A stretch of DNA of 64,000 bases, from assembly GCF_963924675.1 (NCBI RefSeq), contig NC_089228.1:97686394-97750393 (forward strand), written 5' to 3'. The position numbers and the translations under genes were made by a program. This document shows, piece after piece, positions 34,096-46,471 of the stretch (position 1 is the stretch's first letter; each line of letters starts with the position of its first letter). The stretch comes from Phocoena phocoena. Lineage: Eukaryota > Chordata > Mammalia > Artiodactyla > Phocoenidae. The notes under the pieces are model-generated. The model made no database searches. It was given only the letters and a program-made list of their open reading frames with translations, and was not told where the DNA came from.

Positions 34096-34375
34096 TGAAA
34101 CTGCTTAAATTCAGAGCATGTTCCACAGTGATTTCATATGTGAGCATAAACCTCATTTCGCCTGCCTCACCATCCACTTTGTTCATCGGTGTATTTCCTG
34201 TTCTTCCCTATGTCCCATGTCCCTGATTTAATCCCTAAATCAGCTATAAGATGATAGACACATTCTCCCTCACATAATATAAAGAAATGGCAAATTATAA
34301 ACGAGGTCGGATATAGCAGAGTGATCCTCAGTTTTCAAAAAAACAAATCAAATTACTCCCGCCTCAGGAGGTAAA

Positions 34376-34396
34376 GGAATTACCTCAGGTAATTCC
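34376..34396. repeat. Short perfect inverted repeat
   Basis: ggaattacc / ggtaattcc arms around 'tca'. Confidence 0.85.
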
Positions 34397-34459
34397 CCCA
34401 CCCCTGAGGGTAGGCTGGATTTGGTAACTCACTGCCAAACAATAGCGTACGGAAAGACA

Positions 34460-35040
34460 AAAACTGTTACTTTAATGCGGAGAAATCTGGCAAACATGAC
34501 CTTGACCAAGTGATCAAAGTCAACACCTCAATGGCATCTTGTGGACGTCAGAGACCCCCAGGTAGGATGTGATGAGAAGGGCATTTCACCTCTGTGGTAT
34601 TCTTCCCCCTAAACTCATAATCGCATTATGAACTTGAGAAAATACATCAGATACACCCCAACTGAGATCCATTCTAGAAAACATCTGTCCAGTCTTCCTC
34701 AAAACAGTCAAGGCAAAAAATGCAAGACAGAAACTGTCATAGACCAGAGGCACTAAGGACACAGGACAACTAAGTGAATGAGGTATCACGAGCTGGATCC
34801 TGGAACAAAAAAGGACATTAATGGAAAAACTGGTGAAATCCAAATAAAGTCTGCAGTTTAGTTATTAGTAATGTATTGACGTCAATATCTAAGCTTTGAC
34901 AAACATACCACAAAGGTAACGAGAGATGATACCATTAGGAGAAACGAAAACTGACGGGAGGTATATAGGAACCCTTTGTAATACCTCTGCAAATTTTCCG
35001 TACATTTAGAATTATTCCAAAGTAAAATGTGTCTTAAAAA
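34460..35040 (+). mobile_element. Ancient L1 3' UTR (L1MB/MC-like)
   Basis: Ordered phrases 'agtgatcaaagtcaacacc', 'gatcctggaacaaaaaagga', 'gtttagttattagtaatgta' and 'tttagaattattccaaagtaaaa' follow the old L1 3' UTR. Confidence 0.65.
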
Positions 35041-35820
35041 TCAAATCAGCAGCTTTTATTCAAGGAAAAGCTGAGCTTGGACCCTTACTGTGCAGGAAGA
35101 AACACTTACGGGTGCAGGGGTGCAGCCTGGCTTTCAGACCATCCCAGCATTGCTGTTGGAGCATCCAGTTCTGCCGCCACGTTGCCAGCACGAGCCCTGA
35201 GTGCCCAAAGTGCCAACTGGCTTAAGTTCCACACTGTTAGGGGAGCTTAAACATCGACAGCTTGAATCTGCCACTAAGTGAAAAACTGACCTCAGGTCCT
35301 CTGTGTCCAGAAAGAGAATAAGGGTAAGTGTTCTTTCATTAATTGTGGCATCCACTGATAATCGATTTGATAACATTCCAGAAGAGTTTGGGATAAGGTG
35401 GACACACACAGGCGCACACGCACGCACTCAATCCTATTACTGGGTTGCTGCTCTAGTAAGAAGACCAGAGTTCTGGTTCCTGCACTTACTGTGTAAATTT
35501 GAGCAAGATTCTGAAGTCAGAGGAGCTTAGATGAAAGACAGACAGACAGACATTCAGACACACACACACCCCTTATAGGTTTATCTCTGGGCAAACTCCC
35601 TCCTTCATCTTCCCTTCCTTGGTAACCCTCCTCCCAGGCATTAGTGGTACAATCTCAGAACTTTCCAGAACCCCACATCTTTGCAGTAAAATCCCAACAC
35701 TGAGACTGGCTATGGAGTAAAAAACCATTAGTCATCAACATGGAGATGAGCTGGCCTTGGGTAGCCCTGGAGCTGCCATCATGATCTCAGTCTTAGTCTG
35801 GAATGCCATCCCGAGGAGCA
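35041..35820. other. Unannotated upstream sequence
   Basis: No gene. A short GACA/CA-rich patch at about 35535-35570. Confidence 0.35.
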
Positions 35821-35823
35821 GTT

Positions 35824-36083
35824 CTAATTAGCTAACTTATTTTTAATATTTATTTATTTATTTTTATTGATCGATTGCTTGATTTATTTTGGTTGCGCTG
35901 GGTCTTAGCTGCGGCACGAGGGAACTTCGTTGCGGCGTGCGAACCCTTAGTTGCGGCATGGTAACTCTTATTTGAGGCATGCGGGATCTAGTTCTCCAAC
36001 CAGGGATTGAACACGGGCCCCCTGCATTGGGAGCGTGGAGTCTTACCCACTGGACCACCAGGGAAGTCCCCTAACTAGCTAAC
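35824..36083 (-). mobile_element. CHR-type SINE, 'gcaactaag' form
   Basis: A reversed copy with an (attt)n tail. The flanks ctaattagctaact and ctaactagctaact are the target duplication. Confidence 0.92.
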
Positions 36084-36514
36084 TAAACGGATTTTGGGGC
36101 GGTCTGCCTCGATAATTCAGACATTCACGTTGATCCAGGAGCATTCGGACTCTGGTCCCCTGCGAGCCCTGAGGGAGCGGAGAGGAGGGTACATTCCCAA
36201 GGTATGCACTGCCCGTCCCCCTACCCCAGCTCCCAGCGCCCTTTCTCTAGGACTGATGATTGTCTCTTTGCGGTGCAAATACAGTTACTGGGCAGAATGC
36301 TTGAGCAAGTTTGATCTTGCCCCAGTTTTAACCCTGCTTTGAGAAAAATGTGGTCGCTTACATTTCTCCCTCTTAAAATTGCTCAGAGACTGGCTCCCAC
36401 TTCTTGGGTCTAGGCGGCCCCATGAATCCTGTCTCACCCTCTCTCCTCGGATCAGAATCAGTGCTTCAACTGACTGGATGCAGCCCACCCACAGCATGAA
36501 GGATAATTTCCATT

Positions 36515-36655
36515 AAGCAAAGTCAATTGATTTAATTATATCAGTAATCAATCCCATCTATAAATCCTTTCACAGCAACATCTAAACTGGGTTTGATCAA
36601 GTAACTGGGCACCAGAGCCTAGCCATGCTGACCTCTGAAATTAACCATCACACTC
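36515..36655 (+). mobile_element. Interspersed repeat fragment shared with 53390-53545
   Basis: 'cacagcaacatctaaactggg ... gtttgatcaagtaactgggcacc' resembles 'acagcaacacctagactagtg ... gtttgattaaattactgggtac' at the second site. Both end in 'taaccat'. Family not named. Confidence 0.5.
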
Positions 36656-36659
36656 TGTA

Positions 36660-37080
36660 AAGTGTGAATACTAGTCTTTACTCCTTCAGAGGGTCCTTGT
36701 AAGAATTGAATAATTGCATAGAAAGCCTCTACCGTGTCCTGCACATACTGGGTGCTGGGAAAGAGATGAATACAATTATTATCTTCATCTCTAATTTAAA
36801 TGACTTTAAATGAGAAGTTAGCCTAAAGCAGTACAATTGTATGATCTTTCAGACAATTCTGGTGAGAATTCCAACTCTACCTTCTGATGATGTAGCCTTA
36901 GGCAAGACATTCTTTCCCCTCTGAGCTTCAATCCTTTCTTCTGGGAAACAGGGATTAAATGACTATCCTGCAAGGCTGATGGAGGTTTCAGAGAATGCAT
37001 GTGGAACGCATGGTACACAGTGCCTGCCACACAGCTGTCACTATGGTTGTGATTACTGACATTATTGTCATGGCATTATT
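36660..37080 (+). mobile_element. MIR-like fragments
   Basis: 'gccttaggcaagacattctttc', 'ctgagcttcaatcctttcttc' and 'tggtacacagtgcctgcc' follow MIR order. Confidence 0.5.
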
Positions 37081-37187
37081 GGGCACCAACTACTCCTGTG
37101 CTAAAGCCCACGTGAGAGGCCTTTCAGGAGAGCCACACGTGAGTGTGGTTCACAAGCAGCTCTATCTGAAGCATTCACTGTAAAAAT

Positions 37188-39178
37188 AAAAACAGTACAG
37201 TGGCACATTTACTTCCTTTTCCGATTTGGATTCCTTTTATTTCTTTTTCTTCTCTGACTGCTGTGGCTAAAACTTCCAATACTATGTTGAATAAGAGTGG
37301 TGAGAGTGGGCAACCTTGTCTTGTACCTGATCTTAGTGGAAATGGTTTCAGTTTTTCACCATTGAGGACGATGTTGGCTGTGGGTTGGTCATATATGGCC
37401 TTTATTATGTTGAGGAAAGTTCCCTCTATGACTACTTTCTGGAGAGTTTTTATCATAAATGGGTGTTGAATTTTGTTGAAAGCTTTCTCTGCATCTATTG
37501 AGATGATCATATGGTTTTTCTCCTTCAATTTGTTAATATGGTGTATCACGCTGATTGATTTGCATATATTGAAGAATCCTTGCATTCCTGGAATAAACCC
37601 CATACTACAAAGCTACAGTAATCAAGACAGTCTGGTACTAGCACAAAAACAGAAATATAGATCAATGGAACAAGATAGAAAGCCCAGAGATAAACCCACA
37701 CACATATGGTCACCTTATCTTTGATAAAGGAGGCAAGAATATACAGTGCAGAAAAGACAGCCTCTTCAATAAGTGGTGCTGGGAAAACTGGACAGCTACA
37801 TGTAAAAGTATGAGATTAGAACACTCCCTAACACCATACACAAAAATAAGCTAAAAATGGATTAAGGACCTAAATGTAAGGCCAGAAACTATCAAACTCT
37901 TAGAGGAAAACATAGGCAGAACACTCTATGACATAAATCACAGCAAGATCCTTTTTGACCCACCTCCTAGAGAAATGGAAATAAAAACAAAAATAAACAA
38001 ATGGGACCTAATGAAACTTAACAGCTTTTGCACAGCAAAGGAAACCATAAACAAACCAAAAGACAACCCTCAGAATGGGAGAAAATACTTGCAAATGAAG
38101 CAACTGACAAAGGATTAATCTCCAAAATTTACAAGCAGCTCATGCAGCTCAATAACAAAAAAACAAACAACCCAATCCAAAAATGGGCAGAAGACCTAAA
38201 TAGACATTTCTCCAAAGAAGATATACAGACTGCCAACAAACACATGAAAGAATGCTCAACATCATTAATCATTAGAGAGATGCAAATCAAAGCTACAATG
38301 AGGTATCATCTCACACCAGTCAGAATGGCCATCATCAAAAAATCTAGAAACAATAAATGCTGGAGAGGGTGTGGAGAAAAGGGAACACTTGCAACGTTGG
38401 TGGGAATGTAAATTGATACAGCCACCATGGAGAACAGTATGGAGGTTCCTTAAAAAACTACAAATAGAACTACCATACGACCCAGCAATCCCACTACTGG
38501 GCATATACCCTGAGAACACCATAATTCAAAAAGAGTCATGTACCAAAATGTTCATTGCAGCTCTATTTACAATAGCCAGGAGATGGAAGCAACCTAAGTG
38601 TCCATCAACAGATGAACGCATAAAGAAGATGTGGCACATATATACAATGGAATATTACTCAGCCATAAAAAGAAACGAAATTGAGTTATTTGCAGTGAGG
38701 TGGATGGACCTAGAGTCTGTCATACAGAGTGAAGTAAGTGAGAAAGAGAAAAACAAATACCGTATGCTGACACATATATATGGAATCTAAGAAAGAAAAA
38801 AAAAGGTCATGAAGAACCTAGGGGTAAGATGGAAATAAAGACACAGACCTACTAGAGCATGGACTTGAAGATATGGGGAGGGGGAAGGGTAAGCTGCGAC
38901 AAAGTGAGAGAGTGGCATGGACATATATACACTACCAAATGTAAAATAGCTAGCTAGTGGGAAGCAGCCGCATAGCACAGGGAGATCAGCTCGGTGCTTT
39001 GTGACCACCTAGAGGGGTGGGATAGGGAGGGTGGGAGAGAGGGAGACGCAAGAGGGAAGAGATATGGGAACATATGTATATGTATAACTGATACACTTTG
39101 TTATGAAGCAGAAACTAACACACCATTGTAAAGCAATCATACTCCAATAAAGATGTTTTTAAAAATTAATTAATTAAT
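37188..39178 (+). mobile_element. Young L1 with inverted 5' end
   Basis: 37188-37603 is L1 reverse-transcriptase coding in reverse orientation (the minus strand reads [15 protein letters not shown] ... [17 protein letters not shown]). At 37604 the sequence switches to forward orientation and a later part of ORF2 ('tactacaaagctacagtaat'), continuing to the 3' UTR and an (aatt)n tail. Compared with the L1 at 54-59 kb, roughly 550 bp between the two segments is missing. This is the usual product of twin-primed integration. Confidence 0.92.
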
Positions 39179-39389
39179 TAAAAGAAAAAACCAAAGAGCA
39201 GGTAGGAAAGGACAATAAAGATGAGCAGTCACCTTAGAGGCCCAGGCTTTGCAGAAGGTCACGATCTCAAAGAGAATGGGGAAACGGCGCAGGCCGTGCT
39301 ATTGCCTTTTCTACAAAAACTTGAAAGGCATGTTAGCGAGCATTGTTTTCTGTTGCTGGCCACCAAGAACCTCAGCTGATACAGTCAAG

Positions 39390-39720
39390 GTTAGTGGCTC
39401 TGCCATCAGACTCCCAGGTTTGAATCCTCACTTTACCGTTTACCTGTTGTGCCATCTTTGGCCAACGTGCCAACCTGCTGTAGCTGGGATGCCAGAGTCC
39501 TCCCAGGAAGCCCCAGCCACAGTGAGCTCTTGCTGCATAACAAACCTCTCCAACATGTAGCAGCTTAAAACATTGATCGTTTCACACAAGGTGCGTCATC
39601 TTGGCAAACTTGACCTGTCTGTACATGAGTTTCTTGTGAAATGGAATAATACTAGCATCTACTCCATCCTGTAAACCACTTAGAACAGTATCTGGCACAC
39701 CATCAAAGCTATTATAATCA
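39390..39720 (+). mobile_element. MIR fragment, interrupted
   Basis: 'ggctctgccatcagactccc' with 'gtttgaatcctcactttacc', and later 'tttcttgtgaaatggaataat' with 'gaacagtatctggcacacc', are the two halves of a MIR separated by about 130 bp of other sequence. Confidence 0.55.
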
Positions 39721-40525
39721 CGCCTAGCTTCTGACAGGTTTGTATTTGTGTCACAGACCCACCCACCTGCTGAGTGGGTGAGGGTTGCTATGTAGCTAAG
39801 CCCAGCCTCACCTAGTCTGCAAATTGTTCTGAGGCCTCAGCTCCTGACAGTTACACTGTGAGTCAGTTTCCTCTTCCTGACAAGAGAGACAGGATGCTAT
39901 CTCATGGGGTCATGGGACTCTTGGGGAATAGAAACTGATCTGGGCTGGGCCTTAGAGAACTAGTTAGCTAGGGAATCACATTGTCTCAGGTCCTTTTAAA
40001 CCCGGGTGGAAGCTACAGGGGAAAAGTAATGGGGCTGGTCCACACCACTGGGGTGGGGCTGGGGGCGGGGTCTGTCACGAAGCCTGCAGGGAGCTCTCTG
40101 GCTCTCTTTTTCAGATGACGCTGGTCGTCTGGACTCAGCCCCCCGAGCTGTTGAAATTAAATAGGTTGACAGCTCCGTTTCTCCGTCATACCAGCTGCAT
40201 ATCAAGGGCTCAATAGTCACACTCTCGTGGCTTGTGCTGCCCTGTTGGAAAGTACAAGTATAAAACATTTCCATCAGCATAGAAGGTGCTATCAGACAGG
40301 GCTGTTAGATCCGGGGTTCCATCCCTGACCCACACGCACAGCCCAGCTGGCAGACAGCAAGAGCAGAATTTCTCTGACGTGCTGTAATATGAGGGTATGT
40401 GAAAGGCCTCTCCACCAAAAACATTCCCCTCACTTACAAGGAAGATTCTGCGAGTATTCACCATCCATTGCTTCAGATGAAAGTGTCTCAAGTAAAATGC
40501 AAAGAGTTCAGTGGCACAGTACAGT
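39721..40525. other. Unannotated sequence
   Basis: No gene or nameable repeat. Confidence 0.35.
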
Positions 40526-40534
40526 CATTAAAAC

Positions 40535-41110
40535 TTTCGTTTTATCTGCCATTTGTTATTCATTCAGCCAGTATCGGTTGAGCGCCCAGTGTGTGCCAAG
40601 ATGCTGGGGCTACTGCCTGTTCTTTGCTCTGGGGATACTTCAGAAATTAAGACACAGCCCCTGTACTCACAGAGCTAATATACACACAAACAAACACATG
40701 TATAATACTTCAGGTGCTACGGAGAAAATCAAAGCAGCGTGCAGGGATAGACAGTGTGAGGGTCAATGGGGCGGGGGTACGTGCCGTTCAAACTGAGCGG
40801 TCAGAGGGGTTTCTCAATCAAGGTGACCATTGAGCAAAGAGTTGAATGGGGAGGAGAAGTGAGTCCTGAAGATTTCTGGAGAAAAATCAATCCAGCAGCA
40901 ATGGCAGCACATGCAAAGGTCCTGAAGTGGGGCTGTGTTTGGCACAGGCAAATAACAACACATGGCAAGATGGAACCAAAGGAGTGAGGAGAGAAAGGAA
41001 GGGATGAGAAGAGGAAAGCCAGGAGGAGAGGCAGCAGGGCCAGATCAGCAGGCACTTGTGATAATTTGGCTTTTACTATGAGGCAAGCCAGAGAAGGGCT
41101 TGAGCAGACA
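40535..41110 (+). mobile_element. L2-like LINE fragment
   Basis: 'attcattcagccagtatcgg', 'cccctgtactcacagagct', 'catgcaaaggtcctgaagtgg' and 'gggccagatcagcaggcac' follow the L2 3' region. Confidence 0.6.
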
Positions 41111-41332
41111 TGATATGATTTTGATTTTATTTATTTATTTATTTTAAAATATTTATTTGGCTGCGCCAGGTCTTTTGTTGCGGCATGTGGGATCTTCATT
41201 GCTGTGTGCAGGACCTTAAGTTGCGGCATGCGGGATCTAGTTCCCTGACCAGGGATTGAACCCGGGCCCCCTGCGTTGGGAGTGCAGAGTCTTAACCACT
41301 GGACCATCAGGGAAGTCTCGATATGATTTTGA
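41111..41332 (-). mobile_element. CHR-type SINE
   Basis: A reversed copy with an (attt)n tail and the flanking 12-bp repeat gatatgattttg. Confidence 0.93.
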
Positions 41333-41334
41333 CC

Positions 41335-42600
41335 TACTCCAGGGTGAGAACAGTCACAGTACATCAGTGTAAGTTACAAGTGCCCCCAGAAAACTTCCAT
41401 AAATTTGGAGAACCACGAGATTCCCAGAGGTGTGCCCCGTGAGCGGCCGGCTGCAGCTAGGATTGAGGGACAAGACCCGTGGCTGCTTCAGCCTCCACCG
41501 GTATTTAAAATACTTAAGAGGCTCCGTTGGGTGGTGGCACAGAACCTTTCCCAAAGCTGGGTTCTAGCATTATCCAGCATTTTTTGCTGAGTCTGCCTGA
41601 CTCACTTTGCTAAAGCCTCAGTTTCTTTCCAGGCTGACTCAACATTTTCCTTCTTCCAGGTACTCCCTCTAATCCGCCTAGTCTAGTTAATCAGTCTTTT
41701 CCCTCTTAATGTTACTCCTCATTAAAGCCAACTCTGCTTGTCCCAGACTGCCCGGGCCAGCAGCTCTCTCCCCTGCGGCCTTTTTCTGTCCTGCGGGCCA
41801 GTGTTGTACAATCTACCACGCACGTTGTTGCGTCGTGTGGAGCAGCATGGGTGCAGGTGGGATGCATATTTTGCACCCCAAAATGTTGGGTTCCCCGTAA
41901 TAGGGATAGATGAGTGGTAGTCACAAGGAGATGTAATTTAGTTTGAGTATGCCACAAAGCCTCCCACGTCCTCCTCGGTCTCAGAGTGGGGCTATACCGC
42001 AGCGGCGCTTGGATCCACCACATGGTGCTTAGGCTATAATCTCATCTGACACCTATTATTTTCCTCTTTTCTGCTTCATAATTTTCCATCCACAAAAAAG
42101 GGGTGATGTGCGTTCGTGCATAGCAGTGGCATGTTGGACATGCTGCCATTGTATTTTGTCCACTATAACCGGGGACCTTTCCAAGTATTCGGTCATCAAG
42201 GTTCATAGTTACACAGAGATCATTCCACTAGGAGCCATACACCTCATGTTTGGAAGTCCCAGAAGGAAGGGGTGCTCCCAGAATTCCCTCCCAAATTCCT
42301 GGTAGTAAATATAGCCTGAAAAATAGGAGTCAAAAAACTAGAGTCAAAACTAGACTTATTGTTAATGACTAAATGGAGTCTAGTAATGTCCTCTTGGTCA
42401 TTAACTAGAGTCCATTTAGTCATTAACCATCTGTCTAGCATGACTCCCAGAGTGATGGCCCTCAAGTCTACAGGCTGCCGCTAGACCTTTTCAGGTTCCA
42501 AAACCTGGGCTGGTCTTGGCAAACATAGCTTTACCCTCCCAGGTGTCAGGCACAATTGTCCTGAAAGATAATATGAATCTCTCGTTCTGAGCCTCTTCTG
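41335..42600 (-). other. Possible 3' part of the ERV
   Basis: This follows the integrase relic on the minus strand and could hold envelope or LTR remains. I could not recognise conserved motifs, and all frames are interrupted. It includes a 28-bp inverted repeat at 42361-42427. Confidence 0.25.
42361..42427. repeat. Long near-perfect inverted repeat
   Basis: The left arm 42361-42388 (gttaatgactaaatgg...) pairs with the right arm 42399-42427 with one mismatch and one extra base, leaving a 10-base loop (tcctcttggt). Confidence 0.93.
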
Positions 42601-42619
42601 AGGTATTATCAATAATATA

Positions 42620-43912
42620 AAGTTGGATTTCCCTCATTGCATACCCCACTTATTCATTCCTTTCCTCTCAGCTATTCTCTCTCCTTCTCTCCATTTGTCA
42701 TTTATTTTTACCCAGACTTTTTCACCTTTGGAAGGGACATTCATTTCGGCCTGTGTGCTGGTCCAGGTTGCTGGCAGCAATACTATTGTAGCCAGTGTCT
42801 CCCCCTCGGACCCCTCCCATTCGTATAGAGTAGGGTTACACAGGTGCAGAACAGTGCATTCACTGTCACCCCACCTTTTCTAGACAGGGTGAAGGTACAA
42901 TCCACCCTATCAGGACTGTAGGAATTCTGATACGAAGGTTGAAAGAGATAGTTACTTGCTCAAGAATCATCCCTGCTGGGACTTCCCTGGTGGTCCAGTG
43001 GTTAAGACTCTGTGCTCCCAACGCAGGGGGCCCGGGCTCGATTCTTATCACGGAACTAGATCCCACATGCCGCAACTGAAAGATCCGCGTGCTGCAACTA
43101 AGACCCATGCAGCCAAATAAACAAATATTAAGAAAAGAAAAAAGAATCATCCCTGCCTCCAGCACCTGCAGTTGCATCCCTAGCCCTGGGGTGACTGCAT
43201 CGCGTAGGAAAAAAGAAAGTTACAGAGTCGCACCAGCACCCTCCCTCACCCCCTCTCCTCCACACCGGCCCCCCACCCCAGCAGAGGAGTCTACTGAGGC
43301 CCCCTCTTGTGCAGCGTGGGCACACACTCGGGGAGGCCTGGAAGCCTCCCCTGCATGCCTTTCTCTCCCCGCTGCCACCCCCGCTTTAAGACAACGAACG
43401 TTTCAGCTGTCTGTTCTGCTCCTCTATTAAACCATTACTCTAATGAGGATATGCAATGCGATCTGTCCATTTGATAATGGATACTCTTGGATATTATGGG
43501 CTGGAGAGGACATCCCTTGGTCTGAAGAAATGTAACTTGGCAACTCAAATGGGTAAGGATCTTCTGTTGCAATCCTTTAACAGTATTTTAAGCATTTGTG
43601 TCTACCACTGCCTATGCGAAGCCCATTCCAGAGTAAGCGTCTATCACTGTTACGACCCGTTCATGGTCCCCTGGGGTGTAGTCCAGCTATGTGCAAGGCC
43701 TTCCCCCAGGGAATTCCCCCCACAGTCATCTGCACTCTCTCTCTTGTTGACAGACAGAACAGTTCTGGTTATTGTTTTGTGCCTCAGAAGGCGTCTCACT
43801 TTAGTCCTCCTCTGCATTGCTGCAGTACGCCTCACGTCCATCCACTCATTTCATGGACCAAGGTGTCCAAGAGGTCCACTTGGTGGATCCAATCACCTTC
43901 CAAACCTAGAAG
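42620..43912 (-). pseudogene. ERV integrase relic
   Basis: On the minus strand near 43650-43680 a frame reads QLDYT, then VIDAYSGMGFA at about 43650-43615. Together these are the first conserved Asp region and the following block of a retroviral integrase core, interrupted by a stop right after. Sequence down to about 42700 may be the integrase C-terminal region ('KGEKVWVKI'). A SINE sits at 42961-43155. Stops and shifts throughout make it non-functional. Confidence 0.65.
42961..43158 (+). mobile_element. CHR-type SINE within ERV
   Basis: Head 'gggacttccctggtggtcca', A-rich tail, and the flanking repeat aagaatcatccctg. Confidence 0.93.
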
Positions 43913-44077
43913 GGAATTTTTCTTTTTCTTTTTTTTTTTGGCCATGCCGTGCGGCATGCAGGATCTTAGTTCCCCGACCAGGGATTGAACCCGTGCCCCC
44001 TGAGGTGCTGCCGTGGAAGCACAGAGTCCTCACCACTGGACTGCCAGGGATTTCCCAAAAAGGGAGTTTTTCTTTTC
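43909..44077 (-). mobile_element. Short tRNA SINE within ERV (first of a pair)
   Basis: A reversed short copy. The target 'agaagggaatttttct' at its left and 'aaaagggagtttttct' at its right are the same ERV bases duplicated. Confidence 0.88.
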
Positions 44078-44551
44078 TCATTTTCTTTTTTTAAAATTTG
44101 TTTGTTACTTATTTCTGGCTGCGTTGGGTCTTTGTTGCTGCGCGCGGGCTCTCTCTAGTTGCGGTGAGCGGGGGCTGCTCTTTGTTGCGGTGTGCAGGCT
44201 TCTCATTGTGGCGGCTTCTCTTGTTGTGGAGCACGGGCTGTAGGTGCGCGGGCTCAGTAGTTGTGGCTCTCGGGCTCTAGAGCGCAGGCTCAGTAGTTGA
44301 GGCACGTGGGCTCAGTAGTTGTGGCTCATGGGCTCTAGGGCACAGGCTCAGTAGTTGGGGCACGTGGGCTCAGTAGTTGTGGCTCTCGGGCTCTAGAGCG
44401 CAGGCTCAGTAGTTGTGGCGCACGGGCTTAGTTGCTCTGCAGCATGTGGGATCTTCCTGGACCAGGGCTCGAACCCGTGTCCCCTGCATTGTCAGGCGGA
44501 TTCTTAACCACTGCACCACCAGAGAAGTCCCAAGAAGGGAGTTTTTCTGAT
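44057..44551 (-). mobile_element. Long-form CHR SINE with internal expansion
   Basis: A reversed long form about 100 bp longer than its relatives. The segment 'ggctcagtagttgtggctc' and 'cgggctctagagcgcaggct' occurs several times between about 44248 and 44420. The right flank 'agaagggagtttttct' repeats the target used by the SINE to its left. Confidence 0.9.
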
Positions 44552-44586
44552 GGGCACTGACATGTCCTACTTAATGTGCCCCTTTG
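44533..44586 (-). pseudogene. ERV RNase H C-terminal remnant
   Basis: The minus strand reads VGHVSAHQK just left of the L1 start, a typical end block of the retroviral RNase H/tether region. It is the natural continuation of the RNase H fragment found 6 kb away at 50690-50985, so the L1 split this gene. Confidence 0.65.
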
Positions 44587-45525
44587 AATGATGTCACCAA
44601 GATGGCGGCACAGGAGACCCCAGGCTCTGCCCCACCCCTGCGAAGGGCCACAATTACATGGCTATCCATGAACAAAAACAGAGGGCTCTGGAGCCCACTT
44701 AAGTCAACTGAAGAAACTTCAGCAACAAAGCAGAACAACAAACCCAAGAATAAGTGCACACAGAGAGAAGGAAGACAGCTTAAGTTTGCTTTCATCAGCC
44801 CGTCCCTGGGCTGGCAGTGCTCAGCACCAGCAGTAGAAAGAGGTCCCCTTGCCAGGAAAGGAAGAGCAGCGCGAGCGACCAGCCACCCCGGCCTTCTGGG
44901 ACACCATCTGAAGGTCCTGCTTCAGTCTCATTCCATTCAGATTGCAAAGATGACACAGATGGCTACGAATAAGGAAGAGAAGCAAGGCTACCAAAGACAG
45001 TGGGAGCAACTGTGGTTCACAGTGACCTGCCACACATGCAAACCCAGCAGCTTTTGCCACTGAAGAAGGAACCAGTGACCAGTACAGCTGCCTGTGGGCC
45101 CCCTGCCGATGGTATCAGCCCCCCGCCACTGCCTCCGTATTCAAGTTCGCTGACGCCAGCCACCTGAGCCCCTCCGCTCTCCCTCCCCGCCTCCCCCGTC
45201 CCCACTGGAGCCCAGGGACCACACCAGCAGCAAGCTCCGTCCCCTGCAGCCTGTGAGTGGAGGATGCCAGCCTAGAGCCCCACAGCTGACCCTAGACCCC
45301 ATCATCACGGTGTACTCGGGGCTAGCGCCTGCAGCTGTGCACTTACATGCAGACAGCCAGACACCCGTGGCCAGTGGCCAGAGCATGCGTTTGCCTCAGG
45401 GTAGGCTGTGTAGCCACAGGCGAGCATGCCTGAGAGCCAGGGCCGCTGTAGCTGGTTGTGGACCCAAATCAGGCCCTGTCTTCTGCCTCTGTCCGCCCTG
45501 TCTTCTGCCTCTGCCCTGTACTCAT

Positions 45526-45712
45526 ATAAAACTAGCCCCTCCAGGGACTCCCCTGGTGGTCCAGTGGTTAGGACTCTGGTACTTCCACTGTAGGGGGCCC
45601 GGATTCAATCCCTGGTCGGGGAACTAAGATCCTGCAAGCCTCGAGGCACAGCCAAAAAAATTTAAACAAAACCAAACAAAACCCAACAAAAAGAACTAGC
45701 CCCCCCAGCTAA
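45526..45712 (+). mobile_element. Short tRNA SINE
   Basis: 'gggactcccctggtggtcca' to an A-rich tail, with flanks aactagcccctccag and aactagcccccccag. Confidence 0.9.
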
Positions 45713-46471
45713 GCACGCGCATGGCCCCTGCCCTACCCCCATCACTGCTGTGCATCCAGCGCTGTGCATCCATGGCAAGAACCAGCAGCCACAGTAGTAT
45801 GGGCTGACGGCCAGGGACCCCACCGCTGCCGGTCACCCCCAACTGGTCCTGGCCCTTGCTGTTTGCCCCGGCCTCCGGCACCACGTGTGTGTCTGCATCC
45901 GGCCCTGCCGCTTCTCAGACACCTGCACCTGGCCTCCGTGGCGGAGTGTATGCACACTGCTGGCTCTCGTCACCATCACTGCCTGCCCTCATTCCTGGCC
46001 GCTGGGCCTGGAGGGACCACTGAAGACCCCAGCAGCCACTGCAGCTCCTGCTGACTCCCCCAGAGCACTGGCCAAGGACCACACAGTTGTCAACGCCGGG
46101 GACCCCAGCAGCCTGAACTGAAGACACGTTACACCCTCAACCCCCAGACACCTGGCTTCTACGCTTGGATCTCTGCACCAAGAGACCTGGGGTCACAGCC
46201 CTCTCCAGCGCATCCCCACCTGCAGGTGAAAGTCTTCCCTTACTGAAGTTAGTCCATAAAGTCTGAAAGACGTGACTGATTCTTCAAATGTGCAGACACC
46301 TGTTCAAGGCTACATGCAGTCAGGGAAACAAGAGTCCACCAACGGAAGACAGTAAACCTCCAGTAACTGGCCCCAAAGAAATGGAGATTGCCCTACAAAG
46401 AATTCAAAATAATTGTCTAAAGATGCTCAGAGAACTACAAGAGAACACAAATGAACAATTTAACAGTATAG

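Noticed and set aside
43456..44094. 212-codon plus-strand frame
   Set aside because: Runs antisense through the integrase relic and into a SINE. No plausible protein.
44584..46121. Several GC-rich open frames (up to 159 codons)
   Set aside because: They lie in an L1 5' UTR, where stops are rare because of composition.
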